Positions 43,988 to 54,300 of a stretch of 64,000 nt of DNA are shown here, piece after piece (position 1 is the stretch's first letter; each line of letters opens with the position of its first letter). The DNA comes from BOG-908 sp963795825 (GTDB taxonomy: Bacteria > Pseudomonadota > Alphaproteobacteria > Acetobacterales > Acetobacteraceae). A model generated the notes under the pieces. The model had not been told where the DNA came from. It saw only the letters and a program-made list of their open reading frames with translations, and made no database searches. Location of the stretch: assembly GCA_963795825.1 (NCBI GenBank), contig CAWCIW010000002.1, positions 62,001-126,000 on the forward strand, written 5' to 3'. Both the position numbers and the translations under genes were made by a program.

Positions 43988-44908
43988 TTAACTTTCCGCC
44001 GCGCCGCGCAACGCCAAAGCGCGGGCATACACCGCGCGGCGCGGCAGGCCGGTCGCCTCGGCAACGCCCGCGGCCGCCTCGCGCACGCTCTGCGTGGCCA
44101 GCGCGGCGGCGAGCAGCGCGTCCAGGTCGTGGGCGCTTGCCGCCTCCTCCGGTGCCGGCCCCACCACCACACAGATCTCGCCGCGCGGCGCATGCTCCGC
44201 ATAATGCGCGGCCAGCTCGGGTAGCGTGGCACGGCGGACCTCCTCGAAGCGTTTGGTCAGCTCGCGCGCGACCGCCGCCGGGCGCGCGTCGAAACAGGCC
44301 GCCAGATCAGCCAGCATCTCGGCCAGGCGGTGCGGCGCCTCGTACCAGATCAGCGTGGCGGACAGCCCGGCGCGTTCGGCCGCGCGCAGGCGGGCGAATG
44401 CGGCGGCGCGGGCGGCGCTGCGGGGCGGCGCGAACCCCAGGAACAGGAACGGGTGCGGCGGCAGGCCGGAGAGTATCAGCGCAGTGGTGGCCGCGCTGGC
44501 GCCGGGCATCGCCTCGATGTGGTGGCCGGCCGCGATTGCCGCGCGCACCAGCCTGAACCCGGGGTCCGAGACCAGCGGCGTGCCCGCGTCCGACACCAGC
44601 GCCACGGTCTGCCCGGCCGCCAGGCGCGACAGGATCTCGGGCGTGCGGGCATCCTCGTTGTGCTCGTGCAAAGGGGCCGTGCGGGCCGAAATGTCGTGGT
44701 GTGCCAGCAGGCGCGCGGTGGTGCGGGTATCCTCGCAGAGCACCAGGTCGGCGGCGCGCAAAGTGGCGATCGCGCGCAATGTCATGTCGGAAAGGTTGCC
44801 GATGGGGGTGGAAACCAGCACAAGACCGGCGCGCCCGCCGGCATCCCGGTGAGAGACCGCCTCATCGTCAAGGGCGGCAAGGGAGGACTGACATGCTTCG
44901 TCCGGCAT
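43988..44908 (-). CDS. rsmI: 16S rRNA (cytidine(1402)-2'-O)-methyltransferase
   Basis: RsmI 2'-O-methylates C1402 of 16S rRNA, fine-tuning the decoding centre. The protein of about 306 residues shows LVLVSTPIGNLSDMTLRAI, LCEDTRTTARLL, HEHNEDARTPEIL, the tetrapyrrole-methylase motif ALVSDAGTPLVSDPGFRLV, PGASAATTALILSGLP and FYEAPHRL-like YEAPHRLAEML, then RELTKRFEEVRR. The start is hard to fix: ATG 44908 lies upstream of the divergent lipoprotein start, so the 5' ends overlap by 16 bp. The pairing of rsmI with an LppC/LpoA-type gene is a common proteobacterial arrangement. Confidence 0.92.
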   Translation of the reverse strand: MPDEACQSSLAALDDEAVSHRDAGGRAGLVLVSTPIGNLSDMTLRAIATLRAADLVLCEDTRTTARLLAHHDISARTAPLHEHNEDARTPEILSRLAAGQTVALVSDAGTPLVSDPGFRLVRAAIAAGHHIEAMPGASAATTALILSGLPPHPFLFLGFAPPRSAARAAAFARLRAAERAGLSATLIWYEAPHRLAEMLADLAACFDARPAAVARELTKRFEEVRRATLPELAAHYAEHAPRGEICVVVGPAPEEAASAHDLDALLAAALATQSVREAAAGVAEATGLPRRAVYARALALRGAAES

Positions 44909-46134
44909 TGGGGCTATTCGCATCCGCACTGTTGCTGTCGGCCTGCGTGCAGGGTCCACCGTCCGGTCCCGCGCCGGGGCTACTCACCGTGGCACCGCCG
45001 CTGGCCCAGCCGCAAGGCCCCCGCCGCATCGCGCTGCTGCTGCCGCTCAGCGGGCCGAACGCCGGCGTGGCCGCGCTCATGCAGCAATCCGCCAGCCTGG
45101 CCGCCTCGGCACCCGGCACGCCGCCGCTCGACATACGCGACACCGGCGGCGACCCCGCGCGCGCCGCCGCCCAGGCCCAGGCGGCGATCGCCGCCGGCGA
45201 CACGCTGATCCTGGGCCCGCTCACCGCGGAAGAGACGCAGGCGGTGGCCGCGGTCGCCACGCCGGCCAATATCGAAGTGCTGTCGTTCAGCAGCGACCCG
45301 AGCGTGGCCGCACCCGGCGTATGGGTGCTGGGCGTGACGGCGGACCAGCAGATGCGCCGCCTGGTGGCCGCCGCCCGGGCCGAGGGGCGCCAGCATCTGG
45401 CGGCCTTGTTGCCGAGCGGTGCGTTCGGCGACGCGCTGCAGACCGCGCTCGTGGATGCCGCCAACCAGGCCGGCTTCGAGCCGCCGAACGTGCAGCGCGC
45501 CGGCGCCGATAGCGGCAGCGTCGACGTGGCGCTGAAAACGCTGACCGACTACGAGAACCGGCGCGGCGCGGTGGAGCAGCGCATCCACGCAATGCGCGAC
45601 AGCACGGACCCGCAATCGCGCCAGCAGGCGGCCGTGCTGGCGGCGCAACCGCCCGCCCCGCCGCCGTTCGACACCTTGCTGCTCGCCGCCAACGGCGATG
45701 CGCTGCGCCACCTGGCCGACAAGCTGCCGGAATACGACGTGATCGCGCCGCAGGTTCGCCTGTTGGGGCCGGCGTTCTGGGCCGGCGGCGCGTCGCGGCT
45801 GCACAAGCTGGCGGGCGGCTGGTATGCGGTGCCGGACCCGTCGGAGCGCAGCGGCTTCGTGACCGCGTTCCAGGGCAAGTATGGCGCGGCACCGCCGCCG
45901 ATCGCGGATATCGCGTTCGACGCCACGCTGATCGGGCGTTCGCTGGCGCAGGATAACGATTATTCGGCGAACGCGCTGACCAAGCAGGACGGGTTTTCCG
46001 GGGTGGACGGCGCGATCGTTCTGCTGCCGGACGGGCATGTGCGCCGGGCGCTGGCGATCTACCAGATCGGGTCGAGTGGGGGGGCTACGGTCGTCAGCCC
46101 GGCGCCTGCGGATTTGTCGTCGCCCGGATCGTAA
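44893..46134 (+). CDS. LppC/LpoA-like lipoprotein, penicillin-binding protein activator family
   Basis: The 413-residue protein begins MLRPALGLFASALLLSACVQ, a lipoprotein signal with lipobox LSAC. The rest is the periplasmic-binding-like LpoA fold: RRIALLLPLSGPNAGVAALM, GPLTAEETQAVAAVA, GVWVLGVTADQQMRRLV, LLPSGAFGDALQTALVDAAN, LLGPAFWAG, and a C-terminal GFSGVDGAIVLLPDGHVRRA. LpoA homologues activate PBP1A in peptidoglycan synthesis at the outer membrane, which is inferred for this protein. GGGAGGA precedes the ATG. It diverges from rsmI, its usual neighbour. Confidence 0.85.
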   Translation: MLRPALGLFASALLLSACVQGPPSGPAPGLLTVAPPLAQPQGPRRIALLLPLSGPNAGVAALMQQSASLAASAPGTPPLDIRDTGGDPARAAAQAQAAIAAGDTLILGPLTAEETQAVAAVATPANIEVLSFSSDPSVAAPGVWVLGVTADQQMRRLVAAARAEGRQHLAALLPSGAFGDALQTALVDAANQAGFEPPNVQRAGADSGSVDVALKTLTDYENRRGAVEQRIHAMRDSTDPQSRQQAAVLAAQPPAPPPFDTLLLAANGDALRHLADKLPEYDVIAPQVRLLGPAFWAGGASRLHKLAGGWYAVPDPSERSGFVTAFQGKYGAAPPPIADIAFDATLIGRSLAQDNDYSANALTKQDGFSGVDGAIVLLPDGHVRRALAIYQIGSSGGATVVSPAPADLSSPGS

Positions 46135-46280
46135 GCAAGGAAGGCCTTCTTTTTTGAAAAAAAGAAGCAAAAAACTTTTGCTCCTGACGCAGGCTGAAAC
46201 ACGTAGGTTTTTCCTCCAACTCGGCGACAGCGGAGTCAAAAGTTTTTTGCTTCTTTTTTTCAAAAAAGAAGGCCTTGCTT
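46134..46280. repeat. two-arm palindromic intergenic repeat, copy 18
   Basis: Both arms are of the CTTC/GAAG type and the centre is short (CCTGACGCAGGCTGAAACACG ...). The right arm stops 4 bases before the ATG of the histidine kinase gene, to which its GAAGG may serve as ribosome-binding site. Confidence 0.9.
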
Positions 46281-46284
46281 CCTT

Positions 46285-47634
46285 ATGCTCCTGACAGCTG
46301 TACGCGTGACAACAGCCATAGCCGGCGTCCCTATACTGGCGTTGGTAGTGCTGGTGATAGAAGGCCAGGCCGTCCCGCAAAGCGCACTGGCCGCCGCAAT
46401 GGCCATACTCGTAGGCGCATTCGGCCTGGCCCTGGTCTGGACGCACGACCTGCGCATGCTGGCCGCCCTGCTGCATCTTGCCGGCACCGGCGCGCGCCCC
46501 GGCACGCCGCTGCCGAAATCGCTCGGCGCCGACGTATTGAGCGAGGTCGAGCAGATTTCCGCCACGCTGGGCGAGCAGAGCGCGCTGGTGGACCGGCTAT
46601 TGCGCGCCGAGGCCTCGATCGTGGAAAGGCTACCCGATCCGCTGCTGGTATTGGGCCTGGACCGCAGCGTAAGGCGCGCCAATGCCGCGGCCAGGACGGC
46701 GTTCGGCGACGGCATCGGTGCGGTGTTGCGACACCCGGAATTGCGCGCCGCGATCGACCGCGCGATCGCCAACGGCCCCGATGCGGCCGCGCAACTCGTC
46801 GATTTGCGGCTGCCGGTTCCGGTGCCGCGCGAGGTGCAGGCGATGGTGGTGGCGCTGGACTCGCCGCTGTCGGGTGGTGGCGGCGTGCTGGCGGTGCTGT
46901 CGGACCGCACGCGGGAGCGCGCGATCGAGCGGATGCGCGCCGATTTCGTGGCCAATGCCAGCCACGAACTGCGCACGCCGCTGGCCAGCCTGATCGGGTT
47001 CATCGCCACATTGCGCGGGCCGGCGGCGGACGATCCGCCGGCGCAGGCGAGGTTCCTCACCATCATGGCCGAGCAGGCCGAGCGGATGAACCGGCTGATC
47101 GACGACCTGCTGTCGCTCTCGCGCATCGAGATCACCGAGCACCAGCCGCCGGCCGAACAGGTGGACCTGCAGGGCGTGGTGGAGCGCGTTCTGTCGGGTT
47201 TCCAGCCGACGATATCGGCGCGCGGCGTGACCGTGGATCTGCAGGCCGTGCCGGATTTGCCGCGCGTGATCGGCGACACCGACCAGCTCGAGCAGGTGGC
47301 GGGCAATCTGCTGGACAATGCGCTGAAATACGGCCGGCAGGGTGGCATCGTGCGATTCCGGCTGACGCTGGCGGCACCTGGCGGGAAATATCCGGCGCGG
47401 CCGGGCGTGTTGCTGGCGGTGGAGGATGACGGGCCGGGCATTCCGCGCCAGCATCTGCCGCGGCTCACGGAGCGGTTCTACCGTGTGGATGCCGGCCGTT
47501 CGCGCGCGGTGGGCGGCACGGGGCTGGGGCTGGCGATCGTGAAGCACATCATCAACCGGCATCGGGGGGTGTTGCTTATCGACAGCGAGGCGGGGCGGGG
47601 GGCGGTGTTCAGCGTTTGGTTGCCGGTGGTGTGA
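46285..47634 (+). CDS. phoR: sensor histidine kinase, PhoR-like
   Basis: The 449-residue kinase has two N-terminal transmembrane segments and a PAS-like region (IVERLPDPLLVLGLDRSVRR). The dimerisation domain carries the H-box FVANASHELRTPLASL. The catalytic domain has the N-box GNLLDNALKYG, G1 VEDDGPGIP and G2 GGTGLGLAIVKHI. This layout is that of PhoR, which phosphorylates PhoB when phosphate is low. No response regulator or pst genes are nearby, so the name rests on domain order and short length and is tentative. The start is 4 bases downstream of a repeat arm. Confidence 0.78.
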   Translation: MLLTAVRVTTAIAGVPILALVVLVIEGQAVPQSALAAAMAILVGAFGLALVWTHDLRMLAALLHLAGTGARPGTPLPKSLGADVLSEVEQISATLGEQSALVDRLLRAEASIVERLPDPLLVLGLDRSVRRANAAARTAFGDGIGAVLRHPELRAAIDRAIANGPDAAAQLVDLRLPVPVPREVQAMVVALDSPLSGGGGVLAVLSDRTRERAIERMRADFVANASHELRTPLASLIGFIATLRGPAADDPPAQARFLTIMAEQAERMNRLIDDLLSLSRIEITEHQPPAEQVDLQGVVERVLSGFQPTISARGVTVDLQAVPDLPRVIGDTDQLEQVAGNLLDNALKYGRQGGIVRFRLTLAAPGGKYPARPGVLLAVEDDGPGIPRQHLPRLTERFYRVDAGRSRAVGGTGLGLAIVKHIINRHRGVLLIDSEAGRGAVFSVWLPVV

Positions 47635-47650
47635 GGCCCGGCAGCAGGAG

Positions 47651-47830
47651 CAAGCAAGGAAGTCGTCCTTTTTCGAGAAAAAGGACCAAAAAGCTTTTGC
47701 TCCGACGCTTGCACCACGGCGTGCGCTCTTTCTGCCGGTCGATGCGCTCGCAGAAAAATCCAGGGCTTTCGTGCAGGCGTCGGGAGCAAAAGCTTTTTGG
47801 TCCTTTTTCTCGAAAAAGGACTGCTTTCTT
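47651..47830. repeat. two-arm palindromic intergenic repeat, copy 19
   Basis: Both arms are of the GTCC/GGAC type. The inner palindrome is CTCTTTCTGC ... GCAGAAAA. It lies between the convergent phoR-like and MFS genes. Confidence 0.92.
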
Positions 47831-47833
47831 CCT

Positions 47834-49255
47834 TTACTTGCCGCGCCCGCTCATCTCGTCGCCGGCGGTGCGCGACAACAGGCCGCACACCGGCACCGAC
47901 AGACACGTGACCAGCCCGAGCACGATCCACGCCACGGAGAAATCCGTCAGGTCCGGCCCGGTATGCCCGCGCGCGGCGATCGACCCCGCCAGAACCGCCG
48001 CCGCCGCGCAAATCCCCGCACTCAGCATCAGTTGCTGGAACGTGGTGTAGAAACTCGTGGCGGCGCTCATCTGCGCGCGCGGTATATCCGCATAAGCCAC
48101 CGTGTTGTAGGCGGTGAACTGCAACGACTGGAAAAAGCCGCCGACGAACATCACCGTTACGATCACCGCCACCGGCACAGACGGCCGGAACAAAGCGGCG
48201 CTCATCAGCAGCAGCGTGGCCAGCGCGCCGTTCCACATCAGCGTCAGGCGGAAGCCCCAGCGCCGCAGGATGGCGGGTGCGGCGGCCTTCATCAGCATGG
48301 CGCCGGCGGCACTGGAAAACGTGATCATGCCGCTGCGCGCGGCGGTGTCGCCAAATCCCAGCTGCAGCATCATCGGCAGCAGGAACGGCAGCGCCCCGCC
48401 GGTGATGCGGGTGAGCGACCCGCCCCAGACGGAGATGGCGAAACTCGGTATGCGCATCAGCCGCAGATCCAGCACCGGGTTCTCCGCGGTCCGCGCATGG
48501 CGGATATAGGCCAGGCCCGCGAGCACGCCGGCGCCCAGCATGGCGCAGCTCTCCCAGGGCGACACGGCGCCGCGACTCGCCAGTTCGAAGCCGAACATCA
48601 GCGAGGCCAGGCAGAAGCCGGACAGCCCGAAGCCCAGGACGTCGAACGGCCGGCGCTGCGTTTCGCGCAACTGCTCGATGTAGCGCCCGGCGAGCAGGAA
48701 CCCCACCACCCCGATCGGCACGTTGATGTAGAAGATCCAGTGCCAGCTCAGATACGTGACGAAGAACCCGCCCAGAGGCGGCCCGATCACCGGCCCGACC
48801 AGGCCGGGCACCAGCACCCACGTCATCGCCGATACCAGCTCGGCCTTCGGCACCGTGCGCAGCAGCACCAGCCGGCCAACCGGCATCATCATCGCGCCGC
48901 CGATGCCCTGCAGCACCCGGCTGCCCACCAGCATCGCCAGCGAGTTCGACACGCCGCAGAGTATCGAGCCGAGCGTGAACAGCGCGATCGCCGCGCGGAA
49001 TACGGTGCGCGAGCCGAAGCGGTCCGCCGCCTGGCCGCTTGCCGGGATGAACACCGCCAGGCTGAGGAGATAGGAGGTGAGCGCGACGTTCATGTGCAGC
49101 GGGTCGACGCCGAAGCTGTGCGCCATGCCGGGCAGCGCGGTGGCGAGCACGGTGCCGTCGAGCTGCTCCATGAACAGGGCGGCGGCGATGATCAGGGCGG
49201 CGGCGCGGGTGCCTGTCGCGGCGAGCTTTGCGGGTATGGCGAGCGCGTCGGACAT
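47834..49255 (-). CDS. MFS transporter, DHA2 (EmrB/QacA-like) multidrug efflux family
   Basis: The 473-residue protein shows 14 likely membrane segments. Motif marks are LDGTVLATALPGMAH in helix 1, YLLSLAVFIPASGQAADRFGSRTVF (motif A), GSRVLQGIGGAMMMPVGRLVL (motif B-like), and VPGLVGPVIGPPLGGFFVTY (motif C, the antiporter signature). The family exports drugs or toxic metabolites with protons. No partner membrane-fusion gene is adjacent, so it may work alone. ATG 49255 fits the family. It diverges from tamA across a repeat-filled 283-bp gap. Confidence 0.9.
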   Translation of the reverse strand: MSDALAIPAKLAATGTRAAALIIAAALFMEQLDGTVLATALPGMAHSFGVDPLHMNVALTSYLLSLAVFIPASGQAADRFGSRTVFRAAIALFTLGSILCGVSNSLAMLVGSRVLQGIGGAMMMPVGRLVLLRTVPKAELVSAMTWVLVPGLVGPVIGPPLGGFFVTYLSWHWIFYINVPIGVVGFLLAGRYIEQLRETQRRPFDVLGFGLSGFCLASLMFGFELASRGAVSPWESCAMLGAGVLAGLAYIRHARTAENPVLDLRLMRIPSFAISVWGGSLTRITGGALPFLLPMMLQLGFGDTAARSGMITFSSAAGAMLMKAAAPAILRRWGFRLTLMWNGALATLLLMSAALFRPSVPVAVIVTVMFVGGFFQSLQFTAYNTVAYADIPRAQMSAATSFYTTFQQLMLSAGICAAAAVLAGSIAARGHTGPDLTDFSVAWIVLGLVTCLSVPVCGLLSRTAGDEMSGRGK

Positions 49256-49320
49256 GTTCCGAGAATTGAGGGGACGTGCGAGTAGGCGCAATGCGTGGTT
49301 GTGGGTTGCTGCATTGCGAT

Positions 49321-49500
49321 AGGCAGGAAGGCCTTCTTTTTTGCAAAATAGAAGCAAAAAACTTTTGCATTCCCTGCTGCGCGACCATCCGCGCCGGTTT
49401 TGCAAGTGCGGGTCTGGCGGAGGCAGCGCGGGCGGCCGCGCCACGGGGAACGCAAGAGTTTTTTGCTTCTTTTTTGCAAAAAAGAAGGCCTTGCTTTCTT
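49321..49500. repeat. two-arm palindromic intergenic repeat, copy 20
   Basis: Both arms are of the CTTC/GAAG type with TGCAAA loops. The centre has CCATCCGCGCCGGTTTTGCAAG. It lies between the divergent MFS and tamA genes. Confidence 0.9.
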
Positions 49501-49538
49501 CCTGCAACCCCCAAAGCACGCCCCCGTTACCTCCCCCA

Positions 49539-51392
49539 ATGAGAAGCGTGAAAGCGGCGACCCGCATCCTGTGCACAGGCGCCGCCCTACTCGCCCCCCA
49601 GGCCCAGGCCGCCGACCCGGTCGCCTACACGCTAAAGATCGACTCCACCGGAAATCCCGCGCTGGACGCCGCTATCGCCGGTAGTTCTCAGCTCGCCGCC
49701 TTGCGCAAGCCGGCGCCGGCCTCCCCTTTCGCGCTGGTCGCCCGCGCCCGCGCCGATATCGCCCGCGTGCGCACCGCGCTGGACAGCTTCGGCTACTACC
49801 AGGCGCAAACCAGCGTCACCATAAACGGAGTATCGCCGGCCACCGCCACCCTGCCGGACACGCTCTCCGCCCTGCCGCAGGGCCAGCCCGCCACCGTGCT
49901 GATCCATATCGACAAGGGGCCGCTCTTCCACCTCCGCCGCGTGCAGCTCGACGGCACGGTGCCCGCCGGACCCGCGCGCGTGTTCACTCTGGCCCCCGGC
50001 GCGCCGGCGATCGCCGCCAACGTGCTCGGCGCCGGATCGAAGCTGCTCTCCGCCCTGCAGGAGGACGGCTACGCGCTGGCCCGCGTCGATCCGCCGGTTG
50101 CCACCGAAGTGCCGGCCGACCACGCGCTCGACGTCAGCTTCCACGTGACAACCGGACCGCGCGTCGATATCGGCGATATCAGCGTGACCGGTCTGGTGCG
50201 CACGCATGAAAGCTTCGTGCGCCGTCGCCTGCTCATCACCCCGGGCGAGCTTTACCAGCCGAGCAAGATCGAGGCGGCGCGGCAGGACCTGGCCTCCGTC
50301 GGCGTGTTCTCCGGCGTGAAGATCAGCGCGGCGAAGGCCCTGGACGCCGCGGGCCGCCTGCCGCTGCGGGTGGACGTCACCGAGCGCAAGCTGCATGCCG
50401 TGACGTTCAGCATCGCCTACTCCACCGATCTCGGCGGCAGCGCGGGCGTCACCTGGACCAACCGCAACCTGTTCGGCAACGCGGAGCAGCTCACGCTCAC
50501 CGGCAACGTGACCGGCCTTGGCGGCAGCGCGGACAAGGGCATCGGCTATCTGGCGCGCGCGCAGTTCCTCAAGCCCGACTACTACCACCGCGACCAGCAA
50601 CTCGAGCTCGACCTCTCGGCGCTCAAGCAGGACCTGATAAGCTATACGCAGACCGCCGAGATCGCCGGCGCCGTGCTCACCCGCAAGCTCTCCAAACGCT
50701 GGACTGCGAGCGTCGGCGCCACCGCCACGCAGGAGACGATCCTGCAGGAGGGCACCACGCGGGATTACACGCTGCTCGCGGTGCCGGTGACGGCCAAGTT
50801 CGACAGCACCGACGTGGCGACCCCGCTTGACGATCCGCTGCGCGGCGTGCGCGCCACGCTGATCGCCACGCCGACCGAAAGCCTGTCCGGCCGCGACAGC
50901 ACGTTCTTCATCCTGCAGGGCACTGCCAGCACGTATTTCGACTTGCACAGTATCGGGTTCGCGCCGCCGGGCCACAGCGTGATCGCGCTGCGCGGGCTGG
51001 TGGGCAGCGCGCAGGGGGCGAGCGAATTCGAGCTGCCGCCGGACCAGCGCTTCTACGGCGGCGGCTCGGCCACCGTGCGCGGCTACCGCTACCAGTCGGT
51101 GGGACCCGCTTTTGCCGACAGCACGCCGGCGGGTGGTGCGGCGATCGACGCCGCCACGATCGAATTGCGCCAGCGCGTGTGGCACAATATCGGCGCGGTG
51201 GTGTTCGTGGATGCCGGCCAGGTGAACACCAGCAGCGCGCCGTTCGGCGGCCGGCTCGAGGAGGGCGCCGGCATAGGGGCGCGCTACTACACGCCGATCG
51301 GCCCGATACGGGTGGATATCGCCACCCCGCTCACCCGCATGCGCAGCGGCGATTCCTACGAACTCTATCTCGGACTGGGACAGGCGTTTTGA
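49539..51392 (+). CDS. tamA: TamA-like outer-membrane assembly protein (Omp85 family)
   Basis: TamA is the outer-membrane partner of TamB in the translocation and assembly module. The product of about 617 residues has a signal peptide (MRSVKAATRILCTGAALLAP, cleavage near AQAAD), three POTRA-like repeats, and a 16-strand Omp85 barrel starting about TFSIAYSTDLGGSAGVTWTN. The barrel carries the conserved GGGSATVRGYRYQSVGP (RGY loop L6) and ends YLGLGQAF with the terminal aromatic. It overlaps tamB by TTGA. ATG 49539 follows ACCTCCCCCA; the frame upstream belongs to the repeat. Confidence 0.9.
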   Translation: MRSVKAATRILCTGAALLAPQAQAADPVAYTLKIDSTGNPALDAAIAGSSQLAALRKPAPASPFALVARARADIARVRTALDSFGYYQAQTSVTINGVSPATATLPDTLSALPQGQPATVLIHIDKGPLFHLRRVQLDGTVPAGPARVFTLAPGAPAIAANVLGAGSKLLSALQEDGYALARVDPPVATEVPADHALDVSFHVTTGPRVDIGDISVTGLVRTHESFVRRRLLITPGELYQPSKIEAARQDLASVGVFSGVKISAAKALDAAGRLPLRVDVTERKLHAVTFSIAYSTDLGGSAGVTWTNRNLFGNAEQLTLTGNVTGLGGSADKGIGYLARAQFLKPDYYHRDQQLELDLSALKQDLISYTQTAEIAGAVLTRKLSKRWTASVGATATQETILQEGTTRDYTLLAVPVTAKFDSTDVATPLDDPLRGVRATLIATPTESLSGRDSTFFILQGTASTYFDLHSIGFAPPGHSVIALRGLVGSAQGASEFELPPDQRFYGGGSATVRGYRYQSVGPAFADSTPAGGAAIDAATIELRQRVWHNIGAVVFVDAGQVNTSSAPFGGRLEEGAGIGARYYTPIGPIRVDIATPLTRMRSGDSYELYLGLGQAF

Positions 51393-54300
51393 GCGACGAA
51401 CCAGTCCTCCCGCGCCACCGCCTGCGCCGCGCGCTGCTCTGGGTGGCGGCCATCCTCGTGCTGCTGCCGGTGGTGCTGGTGGCCGCCGTGCTCGCGCTCG
51501 CCAACACCGGGCCAGGCCGCCGGCTGATCGAGAGCCAGGCCGCCAGCCTGTCGGGCGGCATGGTGACCCTCCGCGGCCTCTCCGGCCGCTTCCCGGACGC
51601 GCTGCGCCTCGCCCATCTCGAAATCCACGACACACGCGGCGTATGGCTGACGCTCGATGGCGTGACGCTGGACTGGTCGCCGCTGGCGCTGACCGGCCGC
51701 ACCGCCAGGATCACCCGCCTGACCGCCGACGCCCTGGATGTGATCCGGCTGCCCGCGCCCGCCGCCAAGCCCGCGCCGCCCAGCAAAGGCGACTTCACCT
51801 TGCCGGTGCACGTGGACCTGCAAGCGCTCGACGTGGCGAAGCTCACCGTCGGCGCCCCGGTCGCGGGCCACGCGGCGGTCCTGCACCTGTCCGGCGCGGC
51901 GCAGGTGGCCTCCCTGGACGACGCCCACGCGAAGATCGCCATCGACCGGCTGGACGGCCCGGGCACCTACCGGCTGGACGCCAGCCTGGACCCCGCCACG
52001 ATCGCCGCGGTGCTCGACGCGCACGAGCCCTCCGGCGGGCTCGTCTCGGGCCTGGCCGCGCTGCCGAACCTCGGCGCGCTCGCCTTGCACGCCAGCATCG
52101 CCGGCCCCCGCACCGCCGAACGCACGGACGCCACGCTGGCTGCCGGCGAGCTGCGCGCCGCCGCGCATGGCACAATCGACCTGCCGGGCAAGAGCGCCGC
52201 CCTGGACGTGGACGCCAACGCCCCGGCAATGGCGCCGCGCCCGGACCTCTCCTGGGATAGCGTGGCGCTACAGGCCCACCTGCATGGCCCGTTCACCGCG
52301 CCGCAGATCGCCGCCCGCGCCGAACTGCACGGCGTGCATGGCGGCGGCGCCAGCATCGCCGCGCTCACCCTCGACGCCACCGGCGACCGCGGGGCCGCCG
52401 ACGCCCACGCCGTGCTCACCGGCCTCGTGTTGCCGCCGCCGCAACCCGGCCTGTTCGCCGCCGCCCCGCTCGACCTCACGCTGCACGCCGACCTTGATAA
52501 ACCCGGCCTGCCGATCGCCTTCGCCCTGAAACACCCGCTGATCAGCGCGGACGGCACCGCCCAGGCGCGCGGCGACCTGCAGGCGCGTCTGCACACGACC
52601 ATCCCCAGCCTGGCGCCGTTCGCCGCCATCGGCCACGTCGATATCCAGGGCAGCACCGAGGCGGTGGCTACGCTCGTCCGGCACGCCGCTGCAGGCCGGG
52701 GTGCGGCCAACGCAAACGCAGCCGGCTCGGACCAGGTCAGCGACGTGACGGTGGACGGCACCGCCCATTTCACCGGCGGCCTGGCCCCGCTGCCCACTTT
52801 GCTCGGCACCACCACCTACGGCGCCACCGCCACGCTCGACGGCCAGGACTTTACCATCAGCCGCGCCACGGTGGATGGCCGCGCCGCCCACGCCGCCGTC
52901 ACCGGCACCGATCTCGCCGGCAAGCTCGCGCTGGCCTGGCGCGTCGGCCTCACCGACCTGGCGGCACTCTCGCCCCAGGTCGCCGGCGCGCTGACCGCCA
53001 CCGGCCGGGTGGATGGCGCGCCGGGCGGTATCGCGCTGCAGGCGGATTTGAAGGGCGATATCGGCACCCACGCGATCCCGCGCGGGCCGATCACCGCCGC
53101 CATACGCGCGCAGGGGCTGCCGGCCAGCCCGTCCGGCACCGTGCAGGCGAGCGGCCGCTTCGCCGGCAGCCCGGTGGTGGTGGATGCCAAGCTCGACCGC
53201 ACGGCGGACGGCAGTTTCCACGCCGTGCTGACGCGCGCCGGCTGGCGCAGCCTGGCCGCCACCGCGGATATGCTGCTGCGCAAGGGTGAAACCCTGCCGA
53301 TCGGCAAGCTCGACGCGCGGCTGACCCGCCTGGCCGATCTGGACGCGCTGACCGGCCAGTCGCTCGTCGGCGGGCTGACCGCGCAGGTGGAGACCAGCCA
53401 GCGCGGCGGCTCGCCCGGATGCCCGTATCGCCGTGCAGGCGACCGGCCTTGCGGCGGGCCGCAACGCCATCGGCCACCTCTCGCTGACCGGCCATGTGGC
53501 CGATCCCGCCGCGGCGCCGGACCTGGCGCTGGCGCTGAGCGCGGACGGCATCGCGGCCGCCGGCATCACCGGCCAGGCGCACGCGACGGCGAACGGCAAG
53601 CTGGCCGCTTTATCTGCTGCAAACCGATGCCGCTTTGGCCGTGCAGGGCTCGCCCGCCAGCTTCACCGCGGCGGCCCGTCTCGACCTGCCCGCGCACCAG
53701 GTTCTGCTCACCGCGCTGGCCGCCGGCTTCAAAGGCGAGGCGCTGCACCTGCGTGCGCCGGCGCGCGTCGATTTCGGCACCAGCACCGCTGTGGATGGCC
53801 TGCATCTGGCATTCGGTCCGCCGGGCGCGTCACCGGCCACGCTGGATGTCGCCGGCCGCGTCGCTCCCAGCCTGGCGCTGACCGCCACGCTGCGCGGCGT
53901 GACGCCGGACCTTGCGCGCCCGCTGGCCCCCACGCTGCAGGCCTCCGGCACGCTCACGGCGGATGCGCGGCTGTCCGGCAGCCTGGCCGCGCCGAGCGGT
54001 TCGGTGCGACTGCAGGCCAGCGGATTGCACGCGCGCACCGGGCCGGCCGCCGCCTTGCAGCCGGTCTCGCTGCTGGCCAACGCGGCGCTCGCCGGCGGGG
54101 CGGCGCGGATCGACGCGCGGCTGTCCGGCGGGCCGAAACTGGGCTTCACCGCCACTGGCACGGCGCCGCTCACCGCGACCGGCCCGCTGGCGCTGCACGC
54201 CATCGGCCATGCCGACCTCACGCTGCTGGACCCGATACTCGGCGCCACCGGCCAGCGCGCCGCCGGCAACCTGGCGCTGGACGCCACCGTATCCGGCACC

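Noticed and set aside
53410..53615. Programmed ribosomal frameshifting in tamB, fumC or ctaA
   Set aside because: The break sites share no slippery heptamer or downstream structure, and similar breaks are dense elsewhere, so indel errors explain them better.
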